64,000 bases of DNA from Arhodomonas sp051195215 (GCF_051195215.1 NZ_JBNAZM010000015.1:1-64000), one strand, 5' to 3'. Shown: positions 42,062-51,571, counted from the first letter of the stretch. The notes: generated by a model from the sequence alone, not told the origin. A program made the numbers and translations.

Positions 42062-44314
42062 CTATTCACTCTCGTCGGCACCTGCCGGCTTTTCGTCGGC
42101 TGATTCGGGCCAGCGCGATTGCGACTGTCGGCGGAAGAACTCGGCGCTTTCCTCTGATAGCCCCTCCATGCGCTGCCGGAACTCCTGGGTGATGGCGGCC
42201 GTCTCCGCGGCGTTCTCCGCGACCCGCGGCGTCAGCAGCACCAGGAGCTCGGTGCGCCGCCGTTCCTTGCTCCGGGTGCTGAACAGCGCCCCAAGCACCG
42301 GGAGCTTGCGCAGGCCGGGGATACCCGACTCGCCCGTGGAATTGGTCTCGCGGATCAAACCACCGAGCACGATGGTCTGGCCGCTGGGGACCGCCACGAC
42401 ACTCTCGAGTACGCGCTGGGTAATCGTCGGCGAATCGATGCCGGAGTCCGTCGTCTCGGAGACGTCGTTGACTTCCTGACGGATCTCCATGGTCACCATG
42501 CCACCGGCATTCACCCGGGGTGTCACCTCCAGGCTCACGCCGGTATCCCTGTACTCGATTCCCGAGGTAATTATGTCGGAATCCGAGTCATCCCTCGCCC
42601 GGGTGCTCTGGGAGGTGCGCACGGGCACCTGATCGCCCACCTGTATCGTCGCGGTCTGATTGTCCAAAACCATCACGGACGGTGCCGACACGACGTTGAC
42701 CTTATTGTCCGACGCCAATGCATTAAGCACGGCACGGATATCGCCCGCGTTGTTAACCAGGGAATAGCTGAACCCGGGAAACGTCTTGTTTGGCGTGGTC
42801 TGGTCTTCTCCGAAAACCAGCTCACCCTCCGCGACATGTCCGTCGTCGACTCGATTCTGGAAGAACCACTGCATGCCGTACCTGAGGTCCCCGCTGAGGC
42901 GCACCTCAACGATGGTCGCGTCCACCAGTACCTGCAGCGCGGAGATATCGAGCTTCTCGATGGCGGACTCGATGGTGTCGTAATCAGCGGGGCTCGCCAT
43001 GATCAGCAACGCATTGTTGGTCTTGTCGGCGATCACCTTGACCTGGCTCTTCAGGCCGATGCTATCCTCTTCGCCGCCCAGGGTCGTGGTCATACTCCCC
43101 CCGGAGGTATCAGACGCGCTCTGACTGTCTCCCCCCGCACTGTCGGAATCGGCCGTGTCACCAATGCTCTGGGAGCTGGCCCCCGGCGCGAGGGACGGTC
43201 CGCCCACGGAGCTGGAGCTGTCGCTCGATTCTCCGCCGAACATGGACTGGAGCATCTTCGCGGCATTCTCCGCGTCGCCATGTCTCATGCGGTAGACGTA
43301 CAGGCGTTGCCCGCCGCTGCCGCCTCCGCGGTCGAGGCGGTGCACCCAGGTGCGTGCCTGGTCCAGGTACTCGCTCTGCGGCGTCACCACCAGCAGGGAG
43401 TTCAGGCGTTTGATGGGAACGAACCGGAACATGCCCGCCAGCGGTCCGTCACCGCTGCCACCGAAAACGGTCTCCAGCTCTTTCGCCAGCTCTTCGACGT
43501 CGGTGTTCTCGAGGGCGAACAGGCCAACGGACATACCCTTGAGCCAATCCACATCGAAGATGTCCACCGTGTTGATCCAGGTCCGCAACTCCTCGCGGGT
43601 GCCGGCAAGGATGAGCAGATTGCGCTTGTCGTCCACGCGCACGAGGCTGCCCGGGCTCAGGAACGGCTCGAGAATCTTGCGCATTTCGCTGGCCGCGATG
43701 TATTCGAGCGGCACGATGCGCACATTCAACCCGGGTCCGGTTTCGCTGAGGGAGGGCGCCGCCGTCCCTCTAAGCGCCTTCTCGCTGGGAACGATGCGAT
43801 ACAGCGAACCATCGCGCACGAGGGCGGCACCGTTCATCCGGAGAATCTCTTCGAGCGTCGGCAGCACGGCGTCACGCTTCAGCGGGCGGCTGGTAGCCAT
43901 CGTGACGCGCCCTTTCACCCCGGGATCCAGAGAATAGTTGAGGTTGAGAAGATCGCCCATGACGTAACGAACGACTTCCCGGAGATCCGCGCCCTGGAAG
44001 TTGAGCAGCACCGACCCGCCCTCGGTCTCTCGCACCGGCGGCTGGCTTTGTGCGGCTTCCCGGTCGATGAACTCGCCGGTTCCCTCGAACACCTGCGTCG
44101 ACGGTGCGTCGTCCTGGCCCTCGCCTCCGGTTCCACCAGGGCGGCGTTCAGTCACCGCGTCCCGTGCTGAGCTGTCCGCCGGTTCCTGCACGACGGTGGA
44201 CGCATCGGCAGTGCCCTTGGTTTGCTCGCCCTCGCTCAGGGCGGCACAGCCGGTCAGCACGACCGCGACCAGGAACGACACGACAACAGAGCGCAAGGCA
44301 TGCGTTGCGGGCAT
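42062..44314 (-). CDS. gspD: type II secretion outer-membrane secretin GspD
   Basis: The secretin forms the outer-membrane channel of type II secretion. It has 750 residues. The signal sequence ends in a lipobox (VVLTGC, Cys23), so this secretin may be a lipoprotein and self-pilot to the outer membrane. N0 (SVLLNFQGADLREVVRYVMG), N1-N3 domains, a Ser/Gly-rich insert at about 390-430 in N3, and the C-terminal secretin domain (VPVRTSQSTRAR, VVAVPSGQTIVLGGLIRET, GIPGLRKLPVLGALF) are in order. It lies 5 bases after the GspC/P-like gene. The unstructured segment (about 30-75) before N0 is unusual and acidic. Confidence 0.95.
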   Translation of the reverse strand: MPATHALRSVVVSFLVAVVLTGCAALSEGEQTKGTADASTVVQEPADSSARDAVTERRPGGTGGEGQDDAPSTQVFEGTGEFIDREAAQSQPPVRETEGGSVLLNFQGADLREVVRYVMGDLLNLNYSLDPGVKGRVTMATSRPLKRDAVLPTLEEILRMNGAALVRDGSLYRIVPSEKALRGTAAPSLSETGPGLNVRIVPLEYIAASEMRKILEPFLSPGSLVRVDDKRNLLILAGTREELRTWINTVDIFDVDWLKGMSVGLFALENTDVEELAKELETVFGGSGDGPLAGMFRFVPIKRLNSLLVVTPQSEYLDQARTWVHRLDRGGGSGGQRLYVYRMRHGDAENAAKMLQSMFGGESSDSSSSVGGPSLAPGASSQSIGDTADSDSAGGDSQSASDTSGGSMTTTLGGEEDSIGLKSQVKVIADKTNNALLIMASPADYDTIESAIEKLDISALQVLVDATIVEVRLSGDLRYGMQWFFQNRVDDGHVAEGELVFGEDQTTPNKTFPGFSYSLVNNAGDIRAVLNALASDNKVNVVSAPSVMVLDNQTATIQVGDQVPVRTSQSTRARDDSDSDIITSGIEYRDTGVSLEVTPRVNAGGMVTMEIRQEVNDVSETTDSGIDSPTITQRVLESVVAVPSGQTIVLGGLIRETNSTGESGIPGLRKLPVLGALFSTRSKERRRTELLVLLTPRVAENAAETAAITQEFRQRMEGLSEESAEFFRRQSQSRWPESADEKPAGADESE

Positions 44315-44319
44315 ACGAC

Positions 44320-44931
44320 TTATCCCTTGGAGTTCGATGCTTCGTCGGAATCGCCAGCGGCGTTCTCCCCCTCGGGAGGCTGCGGGAGATCAATTCCGAC
44401 GGGTGGTGCGTGATTCTTGGGAGGTCCGGATGGACGGAGCATCAGCTCCTGCGTTCCCGCGTCTGAACGAAACATCACCGAGTCCGGGAAAACGGCCATC
44501 ACCTGCCAGCCGTTGTATTCGTCCCCGGGGCTGAGACGCCGATCGCCCTTCTCGCCCTTGCCTTTCACGCGGGCTAGGGCGAACTGCTCCTCCGGCGTGA
44601 CGACGATGCTGCTGAGCCTCAGATTGAGCTTGCCGGCTTTCGGTGCCGGCTCCTTCGGCTGGGGCTTCTCCGGCGGTTTGGGTGGACGGCGCGTCGGCAG
44701 GAACAGTGGCCGGGCCACCATGTCCTTCACCTGCCCGACGGCGACGAGCTCGTCCGCCGGAGCCCACACATCGTCCGCCTGCGCCGTATCAGGCTGTGGC
44801 GCCTCGCGGGCGACCGATTTCACCGATTCCCGCCAGCGCTCCAGGACCACTGCCTCCACTGCGACAATCGCTGCCAACACGGCCACCAGCACGAGTAGCC
44901 AACGCACACTCCTGTTTCGCGTCGCGGTCAC
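44320..44931 (-). CDS. type II secretion inner-membrane protein, GspC/PilP-like
   Basis: This 203-residue bitopic protein has one N-terminal membrane helix (WLLVLVAVLAAIVAVEAVVL), then VARPLFLPTRRPP, a proline/lysine-rich linker and a small beta domain (LRLSSIVVTPEEQFALARV ... GWQVMAVFPDSVMFRSD) that resembles the homology region of GspC and PilP. In its place in the operon, between gspM and gspD, it would link the inner-membrane platform to the secretin. No PDZ or coiled-coil C-terminus is present, and no separate gspC was found. GspN-type proteins of some systems look similar. Confidence 0.72.
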   Translation of the reverse strand: MTATRNRSVRWLLVLVAVLAAIVAVEAVVLERWRESVKSVAREAPQPDTAQADDVWAPADELVAVGQVKDMVARPLFLPTRRPPKPPEKPQPKEPAPKAGKLNLRLSSIVVTPEEQFALARVKGKGEKGDRRLSPGDEYNGWQVMAVFPDSVMFRSDAGTQELMLRPSGPPKNHAPPVGIDLPQPPEGENAAGDSDEASNSKG

Positions 44932-45524
44932 GTGTCGTCCCCCGCCGCCATCGTCCGGGCCATGAACGCGTTGAGCTCGAGACGAACCTTGAGCTCTCCC
45001 GAGAAACGCTGCTCGCTACGGCGTCGCGACTGCTCCGGGCTGATCGTCACATCGTCGATCATCACCACGGGACGCCCCGTCTCCAGGCTACGCAGAACGG
45101 CCGCCAGCGTACCGCTGTCCGCGCGGATATCCGCCCTTACACGAATCCGAGTGAAGTTCTCGTCCTCTGACGGTCCCATCACCTGCACGGAGTTGATCGA
45201 GCCGCCGTGCTCGCCGATCACTTTCTCCAGAAGCTGCTGCAACTCCGCAGCCGCCAGGTCGGGGGTCTCTCTCGAAAGGAAAAGGCCGCTATCGTCGACC
45301 CGCTGGCGCAGCACCGATACCTCCTTCTCGAGTGAAGGCAACGAAGCGACGACCTTTTTGAAGCGTTCCAGCCGGAATCGCTGGTCGGCGATCTCGGCAC
45401 GATAGCCCGTGTAGGCTCCGATCAGAGGCTGCACGATCAACAGCGCAAGGCCGAGGAGCACGGCAACCAGCAAGCCGACGGCGAGCACGCGCCGCTCGCG
45501 CTGGCCTAGCTGCTCAGGGCTCAT
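44928..45524 (-). CDS. gspM: type II secretion protein GspM
   Basis: This 198-residue bitopic inner-membrane protein has one membrane helix at about 14-34, a coiled coil (FRLERFKKVVASLPSLEKEV) and a ferredoxin-like periplasmic domain (INSVQVMGPSEDENFTRIRV). It matches the GspM subtype that resembles PilO. It overlaps both neighbours by 4 bases (ATGA at each junction). It binds GspL to form the platform that holds the GspE ATPase. Confidence 0.87.
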   Translation of the reverse strand: MSPEQLGQRERRVLAVGLLVAVLLGLALLIVQPLIGAYTGYRAEIADQRFRLERFKKVVASLPSLEKEVSVLRQRVDDSGLFLSRETPDLAAAELQQLLEKVIGEHGGSINSVQVMGPSEDENFTRIRVRADIRADSGTLAAVLRSLETGRPVVMIDDVTISPEQSRRRSEQRFSGELKVRLELNAFMARTMAAGDDT

Positions 45525-46570
45525 GCCTGCCCCTCCATCAATCTCATCGCGATCTGGAAACGCTCGCCCCCGTCCTCACGAGTGATCGGCGCGTTGAAGC
45601 CCACTCCCTCGAATAACGGGGATTGCTCGATGCGTTCGATCAGTCCCGACGCGGACGGGGCCTTTCCGCGAATCACCAACTCGTCACCGTGAAGTTGCAA
45701 GGCCCAAATCCAGGTGTCATCCGGCAGCAGGCGGGCGAGCTCCTCGAGCGCCGCGAGCACTGACGGTTGGTTCGCGCGCATGTCCGCGACCGACTGCGCC
45801 TGCGCCAGCAGGCGATCACGGGTTTCGCGCAATGACTGCGCCCGCTGCGCGGGCTCGGCAAGATCTGCCGCCTCCTCGCGCAGCGTCCGTGCTGCCCTGT
45901 CCAGCTCCCACAATGGGAACCCGACCGCTGCGACGAGCAATATGCAAGCAGTGGCCGCAAGCATGCCACGTACGCTCGGCCGCCACGCCGTGCTATCCGA
46001 CGTAGCGCTCGGTGTCAGGTCGATCCGCGGTTCGCCGGCTGGATGCATACTCGCCGGGGAGAGGCCGGCGGTGGCCAGACGCTGGACCAATGCGTCCATC
46101 CGCTCGCGGGGTACCACTGCAAGCCGGACGGGAATCCCGCCACTGGCCGTCGGGCCACCGAGCCGGCGGCAACCGTAGTGGACCTGGGCGGCGGTGAACG
46201 GCGTGTGCCGGTCCATCTCGTAGCCGACCACACCCTTCAGGTTTTCCTGCGCAGCAGCTGGCAACGCGATGTCGGTCACGAGCACTTCGTCGGCAGGCAG
46301 CACCATTATGACGTCCGCCTCCGTGGCCGCCCGCGCCACCTCAGGCGGCAACTGATCACCCCACGCTGACCGCCCCAAATGGCGCCTGCCCTCAAGGCTT
46401 TCGAGCTCGACGTCACACCCCGTCTCTCCCACGGTGACCAGCAATCGTGGGCGCGACAGGTGTAGCCGCGACACGAGCCGCGGTGGGAGCATTCCCACCA
46501 GCTCGCCTATCCACCAGCGCAGGAACGCGCCAGTCTGCCGCCTGAATTGTGAAAGCGTGCCTCGCTTCAC
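45521..46570 (-). CDS. gspL: type II secretion protein GspL (PilM/PilN-like fusion)
   Basis: This 349-residue protein has a cytoplasmic actin-like half (about 40-200, with VIMVLPADEVLVTDIALPAA) that would bind GspE, one membrane helix at about 205-225 (MLAATACILLVAAVGFPLW) and a PilN-like periplasmic part with coiled coil (LREEAADLAEPAQRAQSLRE) and a ferredoxin-like end. The arrangement is GspL, with the fold of PilM joined to PilN. The stop overlaps the gspM start. Confidence 0.87.
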   Translation of the reverse strand: MKRGTLSQFRRQTGAFLRWWIGELVGMLPPRLVSRLHLSRPRLLVTVGETGCDVELESLEGRRHLGRSAWGDQLPPEVARAATEADVIMVLPADEVLVTDIALPAAAQENLKGVVGYEMDRHTPFTAAQVHYGCRRLGGPTASGGIPVRLAVVPRERMDALVQRLATAGLSPASMHPAGEPRIDLTPSATSDSTAWRPSVRGMLAATACILLVAAVGFPLWELDRAARTLREEAADLAEPAQRAQSLRETRDRLLAQAQSVADMRANQPSVLAALEELARLLPDDTWIWALQLHGDELVIRGKAPSASGLIERIEQSPLFEGVGFNAPITREDGGERFQIAMRLMEGQA

Positions 46571-46576
46571 GAGTGC

Positions 46577-47500
46577 TCAACCATCCTGCGCCGCCTGCCG
46601 CGGCGCGTCACCGGCATCCAGCTCCCGCAGGGAGAGCAATATGAAGGGATCCCTATTCCGGCCGACGGTATCCACCACCTCGGCACCACGGCCAACCCAG
46701 AGCCCGCCGGGCAGCTCCGCCCAAGCCGCGATAGCATACGCGCCAGTACCGAAGCGCTCCAAATACCTCTTACCGGCGGGAAAAGGCGGCAATGGCGCGC
46801 TCTGCTGATAGGCACGATCAACGCGCTTCAGATAACTGTCGACCATTGCCTGGTTGGCGCCGGGGAGAGCCAGCAGTGTCGTCGGGTTGGCACCCCATGG
46901 CGTAATGACCGGCGTACCGTTGAATACGGTGAGGTTCGGCGCGAGGCGGCGGTATAGCTCCGGGGTAATCCCGGGAACACGTTGCAGCTCCGCGATATCC
47001 AGAAAATCACGATCATACGGCCCCGGATCGCCGGCGCCCGTGGACCGCTCACCGGTACCGCCGGGGCGCGTCGCGTTGTTGTCGTCCCGCCAGTCCTGGA
47101 TGTTTGCGGCAAGCGTCTTCCGACGGCTCTCATCCTGAACACCGACCGCCCGCAACAACCCTTCCAGTAACTCCGGCGGCGCCCGGTTCAGGTCGATACG
47201 GCCGCTGACCTGTCGCGCTCGTGCATGCACGGTCACGCCGCCCAACCGGAACCGGTGCCATTGGCCATTGGGGCGCCAGCGCGCGTCCGCGCTCGGATGT
47301 TTCAGCTGCAGGAACGTATAGCGGATGCCTGCCTCGGCCAGCGCCCGACCACGCGCGAGATCCACATTGTTGCGAACTGCATTGACCTCTCGACGGACCG
47401 TCAAAGTCAGACTACCGGCTATGACGGCCAGCAACGTGAGCACCCAAAGCACCGTGATCAAGGCGAGCCCACGCTCGCGCCCGAAAGTCACCGCCCTCAT
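46577..47500 (-). CDS. gspK: type II secretion minor pseudopilin GspK
   Basis: This 307-residue pseudopilin has a prepilin cleavage site after Gly11 (RERG-LALITVLWVLTL). As is typical for GspK, the Glu at position +5 of the mature protein is absent. The large alpha-helical insert expected of GspK is present (ELLEGLLRAVGVQDESRRKT, and FLDIAELQRVPGITPELYRR). It forms the tip of the pseudopilus with GspI and GspJ. The start overlaps the gspJ stop (ATGA). Confidence 0.93.
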   Translation of the reverse strand: MRAVTFGRERGLALITVLWVLTLLAVIAGSLTLTVRREVNAVRNNVDLARGRALAEAGIRYTFLQLKHPSADARWRPNGQWHRFRLGGVTVHARARQVSGRIDLNRAPPELLEGLLRAVGVQDESRRKTLAANIQDWRDDNNATRPGGTGERSTGAGDPGPYDRDFLDIAELQRVPGITPELYRRLAPNLTVFNGTPVITPWGANPTTLLALPGANQAMVDSYLKRVDRAYQQSAPLPPFPAGKRYLERFGTGAYAIAAWAELPGGLWVGRGAEVVDTVGRNRDPFILLSLRELDAGDAPRQAAQDG

Positions 47501-48135
47501 GGCCTTGGCCCCTGAACGCCCGCCGCCTGGGAGGAAACCAACCCGGGTGCCCCGACTACGTCCATGACTTTGTCGTCACCGCGGAAGACCTGCATGCGCA
47601 CCATTCCCGGCAATTCCGGGCGTTCCCACTGATCATGCCACGCGGCATCCTCACCGGGCTGTCGACTGCCGTGGTAAGTAAACGCGATACCATTGGCTCC
47701 ACTCAACACCAGTTCCGGATGACGTCGCTCTTCGTCCGCCTCCAGTGGCACCTCCGGGTGATACGGCCACCAGGTGAGAATCAGCCCTGCCTCTCCGTCG
47801 GCTTTGCCGATACCCAGCTCCACGACCTGCAATCCACCGCCACCGCGATACGCAGGCAATGCGGTTATGAACGTCAAACGCTCGCTCTCACCACGAAACC
47901 CGAAACCGTCCGCCTCGCTCGAGGTGGTCCACTGTAGCGGCCGGGCCTCATCGATGAGGCGCTCCAGTACCCGTGAGGCCTGTCCCGCCGCGGACGCCTG
48001 CTCGATGCGCTGCTCCGCCGCGCCCCAGCTTCGTCCGGCGATCTGAAGCGCCGGTAGCAGCACGGCGAACAGCAACGCCAGCAACACCAGGGCGATCAGC
48101 GCCTCCATGAGGGTGAAACCGGCCGTGCGCCTCAT
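47497..48135 (-). CDS. gspJ: type II secretion minor pseudopilin GspJ
   Basis: This 212-residue protein starts at the ATG at 48135, which overlaps the gspI stop as ATGA and lies close to the prepilin site (MRRTAG-FTLMEALIALVLL, Glu at +5). An upstream frame would add 28 residues inside gspI and is rejected. The mature part contains QASRVLERLIDEARPLQW and beta segments typical of GspJ. Part of the GspI-J-K tip complex. Confidence 0.92.
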   Translation of the reverse strand: MRRTAGFTLMEALIALVLLALLFAVLLPALQIAGRSWGAAEQRIEQASAAGQASRVLERLIDEARPLQWTTSSEADGFGFRGESERLTFITALPAYRGGGGLQVVELGIGKADGEAGLILTWWPYHPEVPLEADEERRHPELVLSGANGIAFTYHGSRQPGEDAAWHDQWERPELPGMVRMQVFRGDDKVMDVVGAPGLVSSQAAGVQGPRP

Positions 48136-48521
48136 GTATTCCGCTCCACCCGCAGACTGGTGAGCCGCACGTCGCGCTCGCTGCCGTCCCCCCAGCTCAC
48201 CCTTACATCGATACGCCACAACCGGAATTGCGCCTGCTCGTCCGAGTAGTCGCCATTCCAGTCCACCGGCGTCACCCGCTCGGTCCAGCGGAAGCGCTCG
48301 CCGGCGCGGCCGCTGCGCTCACCTTCAGGCACCGGCTGTTCCGCCTCGGCGAGGGTCAAACGCCGCTCTGCGATCTGCAGCGCCTGCGTGTAATCGCTGG
48401 CGATGGCGGTATTGCGCAGGCCCCCGGAAATCGCCTGCAGCACGACGGTAAGGCCGATGGCCATGACCGTGAAGGCCACCAGCAGCTCAAGCAGGGAGAA
48501 GCCCTTCTGCCGGGCTATCAT
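48132..48521 (-). CDS. gspI: type II secretion minor pseudopilin GspI
   Basis: This 129-residue minor pseudopilin has the prepilin site MIARQKG-FSLLELLVAFTVM (Glu at +5) and GGLRNTAIASDYTQALQIAE, which matches GspI well. The C-terminal half has the short beta sheet with WNGDY. It begins about 190 bases after the gspH stop, an unusually large gap in this otherwise compact operon, occupied by palindromic repeats. Confidence 0.92.
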   Translation of the reverse strand: MIARQKGFSLLELLVAFTVMAIGLTVVLQAISGGLRNTAIASDYTQALQIAERRLTLAEAEQPVPEGERSGRAGERFRWTERVTPVDWNGDYSDEQAQFRLWRIDVRVSWGDGSERDVRLTSLRVERNT

Positions 48522-48560
48522 GAGCCCTGCCCAATCAGGTTCGCCCGGGCGGTCAAGGCC

Positions 48561-48587
48561 TGTCGGCTGCCGTGAGCAGCCGACCTA
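48561..48587. repeat. palindromic repeat, family B, inside the gsp operon
   Basis: A perfect 9-bp stem (48562-48570 gtcggctgc with 48576-48584) is followed by CTAC. A weaker related hairpin is near 48630-48655 (gtcggcggcc ... gcagccgagc). It sits between gspH and gspI, where it could affect mRNA stability of the distal genes. Confidence 0.75.
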
Positions 48588-48710
48588 CAGGTGACTGCCC
48601 GGTTATGTCCGCGTGGGCATCGCGCCCGTTGTCGGCGGCCATGGGCAGCCGAGCTATGGGCGACGGCACGGCGTACACGCTTTGCATCCACCGCACACGC
48701 AATCATCGCT

Positions 48711-49178
48711 TCAGCTATCCGCCTGATCATCCAGAATGCGGACGCGGCCAGTGAGCCAGTTCACGTCCACGCGGAACTGCCGGCCGTTGTTCGCCAGCGA
48801 GATCCGGCCACCGCTCGACGAGCCATCGGGAAAAAACACGATTCGGCCCTGGGAATCGGAGGAGATATCCGCCCCCCCGGCTACCAGACCGACTTTCGTA
48901 CCCTCGGGCAGCGCGCGACTCTCGCTGGCGCTGGAAAGCTGGTAGAGGCCGCGGTCGACGTCGATTAGCACGGCCGCGTCCCGGCGTTCCCGCAGCGCTT
49001 CGGTGCGGGCTGCGCGCAGCGCCGAAGCCACGTCACGAGTAGCCGCCTGCAAGCGTACGCTCTCGATGGCGCCGGCGAAGCGCGGACCGACGAGCACGGC
49101 GGCCACCGCCAGAATGGCGATGACCACCATGAGCTCCAGAAGGGTGAACCCCCGGGCGCGGCCGCGCATGCCGGTCAC
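48711..49178 (-). CDS. gspH: type II secretion minor pseudopilin GspH
   Basis: This 155-residue pseudopilin has the prepilin site RARG-FTLLELMVVIAILAV (Glu at +5), then QAATRDVASALRAARTEALR, the hallmark of the GspH/FimT family, and a beta-rich C-terminus (GRIVFFPDGSSSGGRISL). It starts 6 bases after the gspG stop. Confidence 0.93.
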   Translation of the reverse strand: MTGMRGRARGFTLLELMVVIAILAVAAVLVGPRFAGAIESVRLQAATRDVASALRAARTEALRERRDAAVLIDVDRGLYQLSSASESRALPEGTKVGLVAGGADISSDSQGRIVFFPDGSSSGGRISLANNGRQFRVDVNWLTGRVRILDDQADS

Positions 49179-49184
49179 CAGCGA

Positions 49185-49628
49185 CTATTGCGCCCAGCTG
49201 GTGACGTCGGAGTTCTCGCCTTCGCCGCCCTCACGGTTGTCGGCACCGTAGGTCCAGACGTCGAACTGACCGTGCTCACCGGGCTGGCGGTAACGATACT
49301 CGTTACCCCAAGGGTCCAGCGGCACCTCACTCTTGCGCAGATAGGGGCCGTTCCAGGAGCTCACGCCCTGCGGCTTGCTCACGAGCGCCTCGAGCCCCTG
49401 CTGTGTCGTGGGATAACCGCCGTTCTCCAGCCGGTAGAGATCGAGCGCGGAGCTCAGATCCTCGATCTGTACACGTGCCGTCTTGGTCTTGGACGTTCCC
49501 AGGTACTTCATGACCTGCGGCCCGACCAGGCCAGCCAACAGCCCCAGGATGACGAGCACGACGAGCAGCTCGATCAGGGTGAAGCCGCGGGCGCGGCGGG
49601 AATGTTGAGAATGCGTGATTCGCGTCAT
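49185..49628 (-). CDS. gspG: type II secretion major pseudopilin GspG
   Basis: This is the major subunit of the pseudopilus. It has 147 residues with the prepilin site RRARG-FTLIELLVVLVILG (cleavage after Gly15, Glu20 at +5). LENGGYPTTQQGLEALV, WNGPYL and PLDPWGNEYRYRQPGEHG are the conserved GspG core, with the calcium-binding loop near the C-terminus (DVWTYGADN). A 455-base gap filled with repeats separates it from gspF. Confidence 0.96.
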   Translation of the reverse strand: MTRITHSQHSRRARGFTLIELLVVLVILGLLAGLVGPQVMKYLGTSKTKTARVQIEDLSSALDLYRLENGGYPTTQQGLEALVSKPQGVSSWNGPYLRKSEVPLDPWGNEYRYRQPGEHGQFDVWTYGADNREGGEGENSDVTSWAQ

Positions 49629-50083
49629 GCCACGATATTCCGTATTGATCCCCAGAGTGTCGATGCAAGATACGGCCTACGGCCGTGATCGTTCATGTGA
49701 GCTCAAGCTCGCTGCGCTCACCTGAACCCGGGCTACGCAACCTTTGCAGGGTGGACGGAACGTCAGCGAAGCCCACCATCTCGGCCCACCACGCGACGTC
49801 AGAATTGCGCGCCTGGCACGCTGGCGGATTGTGCTGCGCTCCATTCGCCCTATCCCAGCGTCGCCCCGTAGGTCGGGTGCAACCAGCAACCGACGTCACC
49901 GACCGGGCGACGCCTGTGTCGGGTACCGCCTGACAGCGGTTCCCGACCTACGGGAGCTTCGGGGGCACAGCCCCCGCCGCCGCACCGTCGTGAGCTCACG
50001 AAACCCGGCCGCGAACGCGCCACCCTCACGCGCCTGCACGTCTTCCGAAGAGAGACCGCCGCCTCACCCGGTTGGTTCCGTCA
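49629..50083. repeat. intergenic region with several palindromic repeats between gspG and gspF
   Basis: There is no gene here. From left to right: a hairpin at about 49697-49722 (gtgagctc ... gctcac); a family A repeat at 49823-49849 (ggcggattgtgctgcgctcc, then attcgccc); a family B-like repeat at about 49868-49898 (gtaggtcgggtgcaaccagc); and another at about 49918-49955 (gtcgggtaccgcc ... ggttcccgac). Such repeats interrupting the operon may separate gspEF from the rest at the transcript level. Confidence 0.65.
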
Positions 50084-51298
50084 TCAGAATGCCAGCTCGT
50101 TCACGCTCAGGATGGCCGTGAGGATCGCGATGATGATGAACGCGATCACCAGTCCCAGGCCAATGATCAGCACCGGCTCGAGCAGGCTCAGCATACGCTT
50201 GACCGCTACTCGAACCTCCTCGTCATAGAGCTCCGCCACCTGGCCCAGGGTGTATTCCATGTGACCGGTCTCCTCGCCCACCCGGATCATCTGCAGCCCG
50301 AGGCGGGGAAACAGGTCAGCCTCCAGCAGCGGCCCGGCCATGCCGCGCCCCTCCTTTAGCCCGTCCGAAGCGACGCCCAGCGCCCGAGCCATGGCGCGGT
50401 TGGAAATCGTCTCACGCACGATGCCGAGCGCGGTGAGCATGGGTACACCGTTCTCCAGCAATGTGCCAAGGGTGCGGCAGAAGCGCGCCGCTTCCAGCTT
50501 GCTGGTGAGATCGCCGAGCACCGGGAGGCGCAGCTTGAAGCGGTCCCACGCCTCGCGGCGCCCGGGATCGGCGAGAATCTGCCGAAACAGCAATACTGCC
50601 GCGACGATGCCCAGACCGATCATCCACCAGTAACCGCGCAGGAAGTCACCGGCTGCTACCACGATCTGCGTGCTGACGGGCAGCGCCCGGCCGGCATCCT
50701 CGAACAGCGCGGTAAAACGCGGCACCACGAAGGTAAGCAGGACGAACACCGACAGCACGGAGACCACCAGCAGGATGGCGGGATAGATAAGCGCCGACAC
50801 GACACTCTCGCGCAGCTCCCGCATGCGCTCCAGGTACTCAACCAGACGCTTGAGCACCGCGTCCAGGGAGCCACTGAGCTCGCCAGCGCGTACCATGTTC
50901 ACGTAAAAACGGGAGAAAGTCTTGCCCTGCGCCTCCAGCGCGTCGGATAGCGGGTCACCGCCGCGCACGCGATCGAGCACGTTGTTCACGAGCGACTTGA
51001 CGTGCTCCTCGGGCGCGAGGTCGGCAAGAATCTGCAACGCCCTGTCCAGCGGCAACCCCGCCTTCAGCAACACCGAGAGCTCCTGAGTGAACACCCGGAT
51101 ATGCTGGCCTTTGACCCGCTTGCCCGAAGAACGCAATCGCCGCAGGCCGCCGAGCGCACCGCCCGCCGGCTGCACGCGCACAGGGATGAGGCCGCGGTCC
51201 TGCAGCCGTGCGACGGCCTGCCCGTCATCGGCGGCTTCGAGCTCTCCCTCGACCACCTCTCCGGCGGCATCCGCAGCCTTGTAATAGAACAGCGCCAT
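50084..51298 (-). CDS. gspF: type II secretion inner-membrane platform protein GspF
   Basis: This 404-residue platform protein has two GspF domains. The N-terminus MALFYYKAADAAGEVVEGEL is typical. Membrane helices are near 170-190 (LIYPAILLVVSVLSVFVLLT), 220-240 and 375-398. The first GspF repeat contains FTQELSVLLKAGLPLDRALQ and the second FCRTLGTLLENGVPMLTALG. It converts ATPase motion of GspE into pseudopilus assembly. It is separated from gspE by 273 bases in which I see no gene or clear signal. Confidence 0.96.
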   Translation of the reverse strand: MALFYYKAADAAGEVVEGELEAADDGQAVARLQDRGLIPVRVQPAGGALGGLRRLRSSGKRVKGQHIRVFTQELSVLLKAGLPLDRALQILADLAPEEHVKSLVNNVLDRVRGGDPLSDALEAQGKTFSRFYVNMVRAGELSGSLDAVLKRLVEYLERMRELRESVVSALIYPAILLVVSVLSVFVLLTFVVPRFTALFEDAGRALPVSTQIVVAAGDFLRGYWWMIGLGIVAAVLLFRQILADPGRREAWDRFKLRLPVLGDLTSKLEAARFCRTLGTLLENGVPMLTALGIVRETISNRAMARALGVASDGLKEGRGMAGPLLEADLFPRLGLQMIRVGEETGHMEYTLGQVAELYDEEVRVAVKRMLSLLEPVLIIGLGLVIAFIIIAILTAILSVNELAF

Positions 51299-51571
51299 GC
51301 TAGCTAGGACCTGTTTTCAAACCCGGAGCGCGACACGCCGGGCGTTTTCGCGCAAGACAAAACGGCACCAGCGCGGTGTAGCGGCGCAACACACGCGAGC
51401 GCCAAGGTCGTATTACCCCAAGATGGACCCGGCCCTTGGGGTCGGATCTGACATTCGCCCGTGCTGCGTTGCTCGTCGCTCATTTGGAATCACTGAACTT
51501 CGCATCCTCGCGCCTTGCCTGGCTGACTGTCAGCCTCAACGCGGCGCGCTTGGGGTACGAAAGCAGGGCCT

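Noticed and set aside
42836..44170. 444-codon plus-strand open frame opposite gspD
   Set aside because: Antisense shadow; composition typical of such frames in GC-rich genes.
48518..48730. Small minus-strand frame in the gspH-gspI gap
   Set aside because: It consists of translated palindromic repeats.
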